Source of the DNA: Bacteroidaceae bacterium
GTDB taxonomy: Bacteria; Bacteroidota; Bacteroidia; Bacteroidales; Bacteroidaceae
Direction: 5' to 3'
Length of the DNA stretch: 64,000 nucleotides
NCBI GenBank assembly: GCA_017529865.1
Contig: JAFXNA010000009.1
Location: 1-64,000 of the forward strand
Positions 37,976 through 45,201 of this stretch are shown in pieces. The number at the start of each line of letters is the position of its first letter. Within the stretch, counting starts at the first letter, position 1. The notes below the pieces were generated by a model that was not told the DNA's origin, ran no database searches, and saw only the letters and a list, made by a program, of their open reading frames with translations. Made by a program: the position numbers and the translations under genes.

Positions 37976-38583
37976 TTGGATTCCTTTTTCTGGAGGGTGA
38001 AATCGGAGTTGTCCGTCCGTTCTTCGATATAGGCAACTGCGTCTATTACGACATCGAGCCAAACTCGAATACGTTTGAGGGCTTTCATCCTTGCGTTCTT
38101 GTCAGTGATTTTCTTGTCCTTGGCGTAGTAGTTGTCCACGGATTCACGGAGGGGTGTTCCGATTTTGTAAGCGATGGCCTTGGAGGTATCGTGCCAGAGG
38201 TTAGATGAGTAGCCTACTAGGATGCCGAGGGGGCCTGCACCGTCGCCCGTGACCTTGTTTTCGAACATTCCACGGGTGGACGGGTCGGTGATATTGGCTT
38301 CAATCCATTCGAAGGTGGGTATGATTGCATCCATCCACGCCCTTATCTGTTTGAGGGCTTTGACCTTGATGTTCTCGTCCTTGATTTCGGCATAGGCGTC
38401 ATAGAGGTCGTCAACGGTGTCCTGCAGCATGGGGCCGACGGTATCGTTGACACCATCGTAGAACTCGTCTGCGAGACGGCCGGCGTAGCACATGAGTACG
38501 CCGAGGGGTTGGAAAGCCCATTTGCCAGCGATTTCGTTTTCGAGTTCGCCAGCGGAGAAGAATGTGTATTTCTGTGTAGCCAT
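37972..38583 (-). CDS. internally duplicated helical protein, 203 aa
   Basis: Residues about 26-98 and 118-190 are two copies of one unit: each has Pro-Leu-Gly-(Val/Ile)-Leu, a Leu-(Arg/Gln)-(Glu/Asp)-(Ser/Thr)-Val-Asp motif, Lys-Ala-Leu-Lys-(Gln/Arg)-Ile-Arg-(Ala/Val)-Trp-(Met/Leu)-Asp and an acidic end. No known family. The -10 box ends only 6 bases before the ATG and there is no ribosome binding site, so the mRNA is probably leaderless. Confidence 0.8.
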   Translation of the reverse strand: MATQKYTFFSAGELENEIAGKWAFQPLGVLMCYAGRLADEFYDGVNDTVGPMLQDTVDDLYDAYAEIKDENIKVKALKQIRAWMDAIIPTFEWIEANITDPSTRGMFENKVTGDGAGPLGILVGYSSNLWHDTSKAIAYKIGTPLRESVDNYYAKDKKITDKNARMKALKRIRVWLDVVIDAVAYIEERTDNSDFTLQKKESK

Positions 38584-38589
38584 GTCTTG

Positions 38590-38618
38590 AATATAGATAA
38601 TTAAATCTTGGTTGTCAA
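38590..38618 (-). promoter_or_regulatory. promoter for the leaderless gene at 38583
   Basis: - strand TTGACA (38613-38618), 17 bp, TATATT (38590-38595), 6 bases from the start codon. Confidence 0.75.
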
Positions 38619-38636
38619 GAGATTTTTTTGTAATTT

Positions 38637-38918
38637 TTAGTCTTTCCCCGCTTCTAGGATATCTATGTCCAGTTCGTCCTGATGGTCATATAGGAAGCCT
38701 GTGAGTTTCTGGGCGGAGTTGTCGTCCATGATGAAGCATACCCTGATATCGCCATCGGATAGGTAGCGGCTGGATGTTATCCTGACGAACTCATCCTGTG
38801 TCTTATTGACGGTGAAGGCCACTAGGCTTTCGGTCAGGTGCTTCCTGAGTTCGGAGGCAAGGGTTCTGCCGTCGCCATCCTTTCTTGGGTTGCAGAGCAT
38901 CGAGTAGTGTACGGCCAT
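38637..38918 (-). CDS. hypothetical protein, 93 aa
   Basis: Start at 38918 (GGAGTAAACCT upstream) preferred over 38981. A mixed alpha/beta composition with an acidic C-terminus (Glu-Leu-Asp-Ile-Asp-Ile). No family is recognised. It follows the membrane gene after 4 bases. Confidence 0.8.
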   Translation of the reverse strand: MAVHYSMLCNPRKDGDGRTLASELRKHLTESLVAFTVNKTQDEFVRITSSRYLSDGDIRVCFIMDDNSAQKLTGFLYDHQDELDIDILEAGKD

Positions 38919-38922
38919 AGGT

Positions 38923-39183
38923 TTACTCCAGTACGTGTTGATAGATGAATTTGAGATATGCCCAGAACGACTTGTGGGCATCTGCGGTAAGGGCCCATCC
39001 GTAACCTACGATGATGCCGATGACGAGCAAGGTGAATACGATGATTCCGAGTTCCACCTGTAGGGAGAGGAGGAGCCATCCTGCAATGGAGAAGCCACGC
39101 ATCGAAATGAGGGCAAGACCTAGGGAGAAGGCGGTGAGTATGACAAAGGACACGAGCAGGGTTCTTTTTGCTTTCAGGGACAT
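38923..39183 (-). CDS. membrane protein with two segments, 86 aa
   Basis: Hydrophobic segments at about residues 7-27 and 31-63 (possibly two helices), with an aromatic C-terminus. The start follows GAGGTAAACT. Small inner-membrane protein, function unknown. Confidence 0.8.
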   Translation of the reverse strand: MSLKAKRTLLVSFVILTAFSLGLALISMRGFSIAGWLLLSLQVELGIIVFTLLVIGIIVGYGWALTADAHKSFWAYLKFIYQHVLE

Positions 39184-39217
39184 AGTTTACCTCTAATTGG
39201 ATTTATTTTGTTCATAC

Positions 39218-39622
39218 CTATGCTTCCTTTGGTGCTGGGATGAAAGCGATGTGGATATCTGTAATCTGGCCGTCCTTTTGTCTTTCGACCTTGATGCCAT
39301 CGACGGAAACGAGGTTGATACCTAGCTGGTTGACGATGAATTCGCCGAGCTTGTTGGCTGCTTGGTCTTCCTTCATGTCCTGCAGGAGGTTGTTCGGCTT
39401 CTGCTTCATGTACTTGTCCACGTCGAAGGGCAATTCTACATGGAGGGAGTATCCGTTGTTGATGACTCCGTACTTTACCTTGCAGTCTTCCTTGCAGCGT
39501 TTCATTGCGTCCCGCAGCTTTTCCCATGACTTCTGGGAGACATCGTATTCCAGGGTGCTGTCTGCGAAGTCGAGGAAGTCGTAAAGTCTTTCTTCAAGGT
39601 TTGTCAATTCACGTTTGAACAT
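39218..39622 (-). CDS. hypothetical protein, 134 aa
   Basis: Start at 39622 (GAGGTAAACCCA upstream); the longer frame to 39769 overlaps the next gene. Charged helices at the N-terminus, then strands and a C-terminal Val-Glu-Arg-Gln-Lys-Asp-Gly-Gln-Ile segment. No family is recognised. Confidence 0.8.
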   Translation of the reverse strand: MFKRELTNLEERLYDFLDFADSTLEYDVSQKSWEKLRDAMKRCKEDCKVKYGVINNGYSLHVELPFDVDKYMKQKPNNLLQDMKEDQAANKLGEFIVNQLGINLVSVDGIKVERQKDGQITDIHIAFIPAPKEA

Positions 39623-39627
39623 TGGGT

Positions 39628-39921
39628 TTACCTCTTGGTTGGAATAATTGCGTCGTAATGCTTTTCGAACGTTGACATACAGTCGCCAATCTTGGTTCGG
39701 ATGCCGTCTACGGACATGGGCAAATCGGTGGGGTCCGCCTCGTCGTATTCGGGGTCGTCGATAGAACATACCTTGTAGCTGTTCGGGAACAGGAAGCCCT
39801 CACCGATTTCGACATTGAACACCATGAGCAGGTTGTGCTTTTCGAGGGTTTCTTTGAGTTCTTTGATTTTCTGGTTTACTTCACTCGCCGCTTCGGGAGA
39901 GATTACGATTGGTTTGGACAT
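39628..39921 (-). CDS. hypothetical protein, 97 aa
   Basis: Start at 39921 (AAAAGGTAAAGCT upstream). N-terminal helix (residues 9-27, Lys/Glu alternating), acidic middle with a Glu-Ala-Asp-Pro-Thr-Asp segment. No family is recognised. Confidence 0.8.
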   Translation of the reverse strand: MSKPIVISPEAASEVNQKIKELKETLEKHNLLMVFNVEIGEGFLFPNSYKVCSIDDPEYDEADPTDLPMSVDGIRTKIGDCMSTFEKHYDAIIPTKR

Positions 39922-39925
39922 AGCT

Positions 39926-40210
39926 TTACCTTTTGATTCGTTTGTATGTGGTTGTGCGTTCGAAAGTTTTGAGATATTCTTTGCCAGGGCAGCAGTATAG
40001 CCAGTCATTGTAGAGGCCTTCCTCGTCGGCAAACAGGGTCTTTCCGTCTTTTGCTACCTTGACTTTGATAATGGGTTTCGTCATGGATAGGACGACAATT
40101 GCACCGCCGTTGCGAACCTCGTCTGCGAACCGCTTGTTGTTGCGGAACTGTTCGTGGATGAAGCGAAACGGGCCGCTATCTGGAAGGACAAAGTTAATCG
40201 GGGTTGCCAT
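39926..40210 (-). CDS. hypothetical protein, 94 aa
   Basis: Begins Met-Ala-Thr-Pro-Ile-Asn-Phe-Val; a strand-rich middle with Ile-Val-Val-Leu-Ser-Met and Ile-Ile-Lys-Val-Lys-Val, and a basic C-terminus. No family is recognised. Confidence 0.8.
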   Translation of the reverse strand: MATPINFVLPDSGPFRFIHEQFRNNKRFADEVRNGGAIVVLSMTKPIIKVKVAKDGKTLFADEEGLYNDWLYCCPGKEYLKTFERTTTYKRIKR

Positions 40211-40217
40211 AGTGTTC

Positions 40218-40373
40218 CTACATAAAGGTGTGAATCCATTGCATTAAGGGAATCCATACATAGGCGACAAAGAAGCCGAGGGCTAGGGAAGACAGCACTA
40301 AGATGGAGTAGTAGATGATTGGGCTATCTGTGCAGATGCACCAATCCTTGAATACGACGAGAGGTTTCTTCAT
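40218..40373 (-). CDS. small membrane protein, 51 aa
   Basis: Open from ATG complement at 40373 to the stop at 40218. After a basic, Cys-containing first 15 residues, a hydrophobic segment runs from about residue 18 to 43, ending with Trp and His near the C-terminus. It sits between two real genes with tight spacing. Confidence 0.7.
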   Translation of the reverse strand: MKKPLVVFKDWCICTDSPIIYYSILVLSSLALGFFVAYVWIPLMQWIHTFM

Positions 40374-40377
40374 GGTG

Positions 40378-40599
40378 TTAGCCTTTTTTCCAAAGAAAGA
40401 TGAATACGCCTAGAATAAGAGTGAATACAATGCCAAGGAACATGCCCAGAACGAACATAGGGATATCGTTAGATGTTGCCGCTGCCATATTGGATATGGT
40501 GTCCGAGGGCGACTTGAACAGGCCGTCGTGCAGAGGGGATATGGGATTAATCGGGTTGAGCGGGGAAATCGGGCTTGCTGGGTTCAACAGGTTGTTCAT
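40378..40599 (-). CDS. single-pass membrane protein with Pro-rich N-terminus, 73 aa
   Basis: Residues 5-24 are a Pro/Ile/Asn/Ser repeat (Asn-Pro-Ile-Ser-Pro-Leu units), and residues 48-69 a hydrophobic segment with Trp-Lys-Lys at the end. A tail-anchored membrane protein is likely; function unknown. Confidence 0.75.
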   Translation of the reverse strand: MNNLLNPASPISPLNPINPISPLHDGLFKSPSDTISNMAAATSNDIPMFVLGMFLGIVFTLILGVFIFLWKKG

Positions 40600-40602
40600 G
40601 GT

Positions 40603-40899
40603 TTACCTCGTACCGTGGAAACCACGGCCTTTCATTGCATTGACATAGTAATCGGCCTCGTCGGAGCATTCAAGGCAGAAGTCGCCCAGGCCGTTGGAAG
40701 CGTAGGACTTTCCTGCAAGGGGAGCGCCGCATACAAAACAGATTGGGTTGGACGGTCCGCCATTGACCAATCCGAACGGGCCTGGTTTACACTTATCAGA
40801 GAGTTTGTATCGCTCGTCTGTACTCGTGTTCGTAACCGTGGTTTCACCCGTTTCTGTATCGGTCATGTAGATTAAAACGCCTGGTCTTGGGTAAGACAT
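40603..40899 (-). CDS. small zinc-finger-like protein, 98 aa
   Basis: Contains Cys-Phe-Val-Cys near residue 54 and Cys-Leu-Glu-Cys near residue 75, a two-pair zinc motif with a 17-residue loop. The N-terminal half is Thr-rich and strand-like. Role unknown. Confidence 0.8.
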   Translation of the reverse strand: MSYPRPGVLIYMTDTETGETTVTNTSTDERYKLSDKCKPGPFGLVNGGPSNPICFVCGAPLAGKSYASNGLGDFCLECSDEADYYVNAMKGRGFHGTR

Positions 40900-40902
40900 T
40901 GG

Positions 40903-41211
40903 TTATTCTCTTGGGTTCAGAAAGTTCAGGGGCATATTTTTGGCAACCCGCATAAGCTCAATCACGTGGTTGACTACCTCTACAGGGTCCTTGAATTCCT
41001 GCATCTTAATAGGGTCTGGGCCCATTTTTACGATGTTGAGAGCGTTAATTTCGACCTTCCCTAGCGTGTCCGTCAGTAAGTCCAGAAACCACTTCATCTG
41101 AGGTTTGTAAAAGTATTGGGGTGACTGTGGTTTGCTTCCTGCGCTGACTACCTCGCCTACAAGAATGCAGCCATCAGCCAGTTCCACACGGAGTTTCAAC
41201 CTGTTTGACAT
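40903..41211 (-). CDS. hypothetical protein, 102 aa
   Basis: Opens with Leu-Arg-Val-Glu-Leu-Ala-Asp-Gly-Cys-Ile-Leu-Val-Gly-Glu-Val-Val, a strand-turn-strand resembling SH3-like or Sm-like starts, then helices. No firm family. It is first after the hairpin promoter at 41236. Confidence 0.75.
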   Translation of the reverse strand: MSNRLKLRVELADGCILVGEVVSAGSKPQSPQYFYKPQMKWFLDLLTDTLGKVEINALNIVKMGPDPIKMQEFKDPVEVVNHVIELMRVAKNMPLNFLNPRE

Positions 41212-41235
41212 TTTGTTTTCCTTTTCTATGTCTAC

Positions 41236-41271
41236 AATGTAAACAATTAAACCCGCATTGTCAAGCGGGTT
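41236..41271 (-). promoter_or_regulatory. promoter with its -35 box in a hairpin loop (first of three)
   Basis: - strand TTGACA (41259-41264), 17 bp, TACATT (41236-41241). AACCCGC and GCGGGTT arms (41250-41271) enclose the -35 box in an 8-base loop. Confidence 0.7.
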
Positions 41272-41335
41272 AGGACATTTTTTAAATATTTTTACATCCT
41301 ATTGCGGGAAGCCTCGGGTCATAGATGACGAGGGT

Positions 41336-41713
41336 TTAAACTGGTTCTTCTCGTAAATTGTCAGTGGAAATACTTTTCGCTTCGTCATTGGCAGAATCCC
41401 ATGTGATGACAAAATAGATTTTACCTGGTTCTGCACCCCATTCTGGCTTACCCGACCTAATCTTGATTCGAGGATTCTTGAATACGAGCCTGCGGGACAT
41501 GTCATCCTTCTTAGGATAGCCCAAGGTGAAGACAAGGTCCGTGTAGTCTATACGGACATGAACCCAGTCCTTGAACCCAGGTTCCTTAACAAAGAAACGG
41601 GCACACCAATACGGGTTGTATTCACGGTATTCCTCAAGCTTGACCCCACTCTTGATGAGGTCGAACCATTTCCGCTTCAAGGATAAAGTAAGTGTCGTGC
41701 TTTTCTTTTTCAT
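41336..41713 (-). CDS. ASCH/PUA-like domain protein, 125 aa
   Basis: Residues 7-35 match the start of phage ASCH/PUA-type proteins: Leu-Thr-Leu-Ser-Leu-Lys-x3-Phe-Asp-Leu-Ile-Lys-Ser-Gly-x-Lys-x-Glu-Glu-Tyr-Arg-Glu-x-Asn-Pro-Tyr-Trp. The rest keeps the strand pattern, with Gly-Lys-Pro-Glu-Trp-Gly-Ala near residue 91. Such domains bind RNA or modified nucleotides in other proteins; no substrate can be named here. Confidence 0.75.
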   Translation of the reverse strand: MKKKSTTLTLSLKRKWFDLIKSGVKLEEYREYNPYWCARFFVKEPGFKDWVHVRIDYTDLVFTLGYPKKDDMSRRLVFKNPRIKIRSGKPEWGAEPGKIYFVITWDSANDEAKSISTDNLREEPV

Positions 41714-42178
41714 CTAGCGCCTTTCAATGGACATTTCTGTTGCAAACGGGATGTATTCCAAGATGACCTTCACCTGTTCGTCAGGATATTTCCTGATGCG
41801 GCAATGAATCGGAAGGGTGAACGCAATGTTTGCTAGCAGCCATGTTTCATCAAGCCAGAATTCCCTTGGAGGACAGGAAGTTCCGTCTATAATGATTTTG
41901 GATAGATTCGCAATAGCGTTCATCGCATTCTCATACACAAAAGCCTTTAATGCATCTGGGTTCAAAATGTTCAGGTCATGCTCACGGGCCATGAAATCGC
42001 ACACTGCCTTGTAATTGAATTTATCCAAAGCGTTCTTCATGGCGAGAGTCAGCTGCGGAATGTCAGAAACTTCCAGTTTCTTGATACCGTCGTTTTCCCA
42101 CTGTGCATCGTGGTTAGGGTCACTGTTATGGTGCTGCGCCTTTGTGAACTTGGCATCCATCTTTGCTTCGTTGTTCAT
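41714..42178 (-). CDS. hypothetical protein, 154 aa
   Basis: Start taken at 42178, since the longer frame overlaps the gene at 42183-42362. Polar, Asn/His-rich first 30 residues, then helices and a Cys-Pro-Pro-Arg segment near residue 101. It abuts the ASCH-like gene without a gap. No family is recognised. Confidence 0.75.
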   Translation of the reverse strand: MNNEAKMDAKFTKAQHHNSDPNHDAQWENDGIKKLEVSDIPQLTLAMKNALDKFNYKAVCDFMAREHDLNILNPDALKAFVYENAMNAIANLSKIIIDGTSCPPREFWLDETWLLANIAFTLPIHCRIRKYPDEQVKVILEYIPFATEMSIERR

Positions 42179-42182
42179 ACGC

Positions 42183-42362
42183 CTAGTCCTCGTCATCGTG
42201 AAAAATGTGAAAGGGGTCAACAACATCTTTTGCCAGTTTTTCTGCATCATTGGCAACTCGCTTTACTCCACGGGCACCTGCCTTTGTTGCGGAGGAGGCA
42301 ACATCGACAACGGAATCCGCAGTGTCTGCAATAAGGTTAAACGCACTAGAAATTAATCCCAT
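42183..42362 (-). CDS. small helical protein, 59 aa
   Basis: ATG complement at 42362 has CAAGGAGTAATT upstream. The 59-residue product is rich in Ala, Asp and Val with an amphipathic helix (residues 10-45) and an acidic His/Asp tail; the pattern is like small structural or inner-membrane-associated proteins. Function unknown. Confidence 0.7.
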   Translation of the reverse strand: MGLISSAFNLIADTADSVVDVASSATKAGARGVKRVANDAEKLAKDVVDPFHIFHDDED

Positions 42363-42416
42363 AATTACTCCTTGGTTTAAGTTGTTCTGTTAGGATATGG
42401 AAACGCCATGAATCGG

Positions 42417-42800
42417 CTACCTCCATATCGTCAACGTGTTGGTAAATCCTTCCTTACCAAGAATTTCTGCAAGGTCCTTGTTATTGTAACTGGCGTTAAT
42501 AGCAGCCTTGATGGCACATGCAAAGTTCTTTGCAAACAGTTTTGCACCATTGTCCGTCAGGTTCTTATTGCTTTTGAGCCAACTTTTCGCTTCTCTACGA
42601 AGGCTTATTGCAACCTTTGCTAGAGATGCTCCATCCATGTCTGGCTTGATTACAGAAGGGACATCCGAGCAGTCTACGCCCTGCGTCTCCCAATCATCAG
42701 CAAACACTGGCGGTTCAACCTGACCCTGATACGGCTTCTTGTCGGTAGCAAAAAGTTTTGAAAGAGGGACACATACAATTTCATCATTTTCTTTGGCCAT
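42417..42800 (-). CDS. hypothetical protein, 127 aa
   Basis: ATG complement at 42800 after GGAGGTAATAT. Acidic first third with Pro, then a Lys/Ala helical part (residues 60-110). No family is recognised. Confidence 0.8.
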   Translation of the reverse strand: MAKENDEIVCVPLSKLFATDKKPYQGQVEPPVFADDWETQGVDCSDVPSVIKPDMDGASLAKVAISLRREAKSWLKSNKNLTDNGAKLFAKNFACAIKAAINASYNNKDLAEILGKEGFTNTLTIWR

Positions 42801-42815
42801 ATATTACCTCCGAGC

Positions 42816-43004
42816 TTAGTCATCCACCTCATAAGTGTCCATCTGCACATCGAGATAAGAATCTCCGTTACGCAATTCTTCGTAACGCTTTTCCGCCTTC
42901 TCTTTGTCCAGATAGACATAGATTACCGAGCGGTCCCTGCCAGAGTAAGGAATGATGCCTGTAAGCATGTAGACGATAGGAGATTCAAGTTTCGTTGTGC
43001 TCAT
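42816..43004 (-). CDS. hypothetical protein, 62 aa
   Basis: Start at 43004 (Met-Ser-Thr-Thr-Lys, after GAGAAAACAAC) is preferred; 43019 is an alternative. It overlaps the end of the 42985 gene. Contains strands (Val-Ile-Tyr-Val-Tyr-Leu) and a Lys/Glu helix. No family is recognised. Confidence 0.7.
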   Translation of the reverse strand: MSTTKLESPIVYMLTGIIPYSGRDRSVIYVYLDKEKAEKRYEELRNGDSYLDVQMDTYEVDD

Positions 43005-43350
43005 GTTGTTTTCTCGCATATTGATTGTAGATTTTCAAAGATTTTTCGATTACTTCACGCAAGTAACGTTCGTTAAAGATGTCGTTGCATAAGAATTCGT
43101 GTTTATGCCAATGGAGAACGCCGTCCTTTTCAGGAGCCAGTTTGCTCCAGATGCTCATGTTCGACGGCTCGTCATATTGGATGCTTCCTTTCGGCGGATA
43201 TTCTCCCCAGACAATAGCCTGAGTTCCTGCATGGCCTGGAAGAAACAGCATGACTTCAGCATCCTTCCACTGCTTGTAGCGACCGACATCGTGCTTTTCG
43301 ATTTCGAGTCCGTATTCAGCGGCGAGCTTGTCCAAATCAATCCTCTGCAC
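42985..43350 (-). CDS. hypothetical protein, 121 aa
   Basis: Helical N-terminus (Leu-Asp-Lys-Leu-Ala-Ala-Glu-Tyr), an aromatic middle with Trp-Gly-Glu-Tyr, and a His-rich last 50 residues (His-Trp-His-Lys-His). No family is recognised. Confidence 0.8.
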   Translation of the reverse strand: MQRIDLDKLAAEYGLEIEKHDVGRYKQWKDAEVMLFLPGHAGTQAIVWGEYPPKGSIQYDEPSNMSIWSKLAPEKDGVLHWHKHEFLCNDIFNERYLREVIEKSLKIYNQYARKQHEHNET

Positions 43351-43359
43351 AGTAAACCC

Positions 43360-43593
43360 TTAAACAGCGACATATCCTATTGCAACGGGGTTTTCTTCCA
43401 CGATTTCGCACTCGACGAACTCAGCCTCGGCAATCTTTTCCTCGGCTGTCTTCGGCCTATCCTCCTGCATCGTTTCCCAAAAGTCTGGCCAATCAGTCTT
43501 CTTCCAACGGCAATAGCCATCATCGTCACGCTCAATGCAGACATTGATGTGTCGAGCAACCCTTTCCATATCCTCGATGAAATCTTTATCCAT
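43360..43593 (-). CDS. hypothetical acidic protein, 77 aa
   Basis: ATG complement at 43593 has TTGGAGCTTTT upstream. Acidic, with a Cys-Arg-Trp-Lys-Lys-Thr-Asp-Trp segment and a Glu-rich helix. It lies immediately downstream of the structured RNA at 43610, which may be its leader. Confidence 0.75.
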   Translation of the reverse strand: MDKDFIEDMERVARHINVCIERDDDGYCRWKKTDWPDFWETMQEDRPKTAEEKIAEAEFVECEIVEENPVAIGYVAV

Positions 43594-43609
43594 AAAAGCT
43601 CCAATAAAA

Positions 43610-43750
43610 GTTGTGCGGACGGGAGTTTGTCATGCGCCTGATACTCGCCCCGCCCTTGTGGAATGAACTATCCCGCCGATACACGCATCGCAACGGTAAC
43701 CACCACCCAGCCCCTAGCCAGGTGTTCTCTCCACTAACGTACTGCACAAC
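43610..43750 (-). ncRNA. structured RNA candidate of about 141 nt
   Basis: In a 208-base gap, the segment begins GTTGTGC and ends GCACAAC on the - strand, a perfect 7-bp closing stem, followed by TTTTATT. Inside, GGCGGGA can pair with TCCCGTC and smaller hairpins such as CGAT/ATCG are possible. A promoter lies directly upstream, so transcription would start at the first bases of the stem. It could be a stand-alone small RNA or a regulatory leader of the gene at 43593. No tRNA, tmRNA, 6S, SRP or RNase P signature is seen. Confidence 0.5.
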
Positions 43751-43753
43751 AAA

Positions 43754-43781
43754 AATATAGAAAAATTATTTCTAAATGCAA
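43754..43781 (-). promoter_or_regulatory. promoter for the structured RNA
   Basis: - strand TTGCAT (43776-43781), 16 bp, TATATT (43754-43759). Confidence 0.55.
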
Positions 43782-43801
43782 GGGGTATATTGAAAATTTA
43801 C

Positions 43802-44086
43802 CTAAGTATTTTCTGTGAATGCTTCATCTTCGTAGACATAATCGGGAGACTCCTCGATGAAGACGGCATGAAGCCAATCTTTGAGGGCATCCAGTTTCAT
43901 CTTACCGTACTGCTGCACCTTCCCGTCATAAGCGGTCACCGCATGGAATTCTTCTTCACCCTCTTCTGGTGGGAAGATTGCCAGCAAGTCCTCGTGGTAC
44001 TTGAGTTTGAGCACAGTCATGCCATCGGCATTTTCCTCGGTGTAGGGAACATTGATTTCGTTTAGATAGTCTTTAATTCGTTGCAT
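43802..44086 (-). CDS. hypothetical protein, 94 aa
   Basis: Start at 44086 (AAGGACAAATAAG upstream) preferred over 44143, which overlaps the next gene. Acidic, with a strand (Thr-Val-Leu-Lys-Leu-Lys-Tyr) and a helix. No family is recognised. Confidence 0.75.
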   Translation of the reverse strand: MQRIKDYLNEINVPYTEENADGMTVLKLKYHEDLLAIFPPEEGEEEFHAVTAYDGKVQQYGKMKLDALKDWLHAVFIEESPDYVYEDEAFTENT

Positions 44087-44102
44087 CTTATTTGTCCTTG
44101 TC

Positions 44103-44360
44103 CTATTCCTCAATAAACGGGCAATTTTTCGAAATAAATTCACACAGATTTCGGGATGACACCCTCCATTGAGAAAGCCTGATTAGCTTGTCGCTAGGAT
44201 GCGCCTGGCCAACGTAGTATACAACCACTCTGGACAGATTTCCGAGGCCACCAACGCAACGGGACAAATGTTCAATAGCCCCCTTGAACGTGGTGTAACG
44301 AACGGTGCACTCTGGATAGCGTTCGCCCTCTTTATATCCTTCCATTTCAAAGAACGTCAT
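44103..44360 (-). CDS. hypothetical protein, 85 aa
   Basis: Start at 44360 (GAGGGGTACTAAT upstream), 2 bases from the preceding stop. Strand-rich with a Val-Val-Val-Tyr-Tyr-Val segment, two Cys and an Arg-rich helix. No family is recognised. Confidence 0.75.
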   Translation of the reverse strand: MTFFEMEGYKEGERYPECTVRYTTFKGAIEHLSRCVGGLGNLSRVVVYYVGQAHPSDKLIRLSQWRVSSRNLCEFISKNCPFIEE

Positions 44361-44361
44361 A

Positions 44362-44655
44362 TTAGTACCCCTCGTTAGACCTGATGCTTCCATCTGAATT
44401 AAGTTCAACTTCCACATACCCGACAAACTCACGGTCGTTCGGGTCGGTATGGGTAATCTTCAACTGCATTGCAATACCGCCAGCTTCAGCAGGCGTTCCC
44501 TCGAACACCTTGGCATTTGTCTTGCTGCGTTCCCATGTGCCGTCTTCTCGGTAATACCTTGTGTTCTTGTAGTCCCACGTCTTGTTTCCAGTGTAGGGAA
44601 TGCCAAAACGGTTTACAGACGGGATTCTAGGAACTCGCTTGATGATATAGTGCAT
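44362..44655 (-). CDS. hypothetical protein, 97 aa
   Basis: Basic N-terminal half with many Tyr/Trp/Arg (Lys-Thr-Trp-Asp-Tyr-Lys-Asn-Thr-Arg-Tyr-Tyr-Arg) and a strand-rich acidic C-terminal half. The start follows AGGAGATAACCTA. No family is recognised. Confidence 0.8.
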   Translation of the reverse strand: MHYIIKRVPRIPSVNRFGIPYTGNKTWDYKNTRYYREDGTWERSKTNAKVFEGTPAEAGGIAMQLKITHTDPNDREFVGYVEVELNSDGSIRSNEGY

Positions 44656-44685
44656 TAGGTTATCTCCTAGTCATGTGTGGTAGTT

Positions 44686-45201
44686 TCACCCTTCTGTTTC
44701 AAATTCTCTTTCTCTAAACAGCGCTCTGACTAACCAGTGTTCAAATTCCTCGATTGACTTGAAATGGTAGTCAGATTGTCCTTTGGTTCTCCACATGCGG
44801 ATTTCCTTATCGGAACGGCTGTATAGGATTCTGTCGGCCTCCCAGTAGCCCTTGGCTCGAACCCAGATGTCGTCGAAGTCCTCATCGTCTACATTGTGGA
44901 TATAGGCATGCGGGTAGTAATGAGTGAACACCGACAGGAACTGTTCCTCGGTGACAGGCCCTTTCTTTGCACTTGGCAGGTGGCGACGCCTTTTGTCAAG
45001 CTCGTTAACGATGTTGAAGCCAATGTCGTTGTTCTCGCAGAGCTTCTCGAAGTCACGAATCTTCTGGGTTAGATAATATTCCTCCATTCCCCAAGCCAGG
45101 TTCTCCCGTTCGCACTTCTGCGTAAGTTCCTTGACTTGCTTCTGATACCTTTCACAAAGGGATTTCAACTTTTTCGGGTCATCTGGTAGTTTTACCGCCA
45201 T
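44686..45201 (-). CDS. coiled-coil hypothetical protein, 171 aa
   Basis: Start at 45201 (CAAGGAGTTAAC upstream). Residues 10-75 are a Lys/Glu/Gln-rich coiled coil; the C-terminal half has several Tyr/Trp and a final helix. No family is recognised. Confidence 0.8.
   Translation of the reverse strand: MAVKLPDDPKKLKSLCERYQKQVKELTQKCERENLAWGMEEYYLTQKIRDFEKLCENNDIGFNIVNELDKRRRHLPSAKKGPVTEEQFLSVFTHYYPHAYIHNVDDEDFDDIWVRAKGYWEADRILYSRSDKEIRMWRTKGQSDYHFKSIEEFEHWLVRALFREREFETEG

Noticed and set aside
43610..43750. A tRNA or tmRNA at this gap.
   Set aside because: No T-loop sequence, no acceptor CCA and no tmRNA ends; only the generic stem and promoter are supported.
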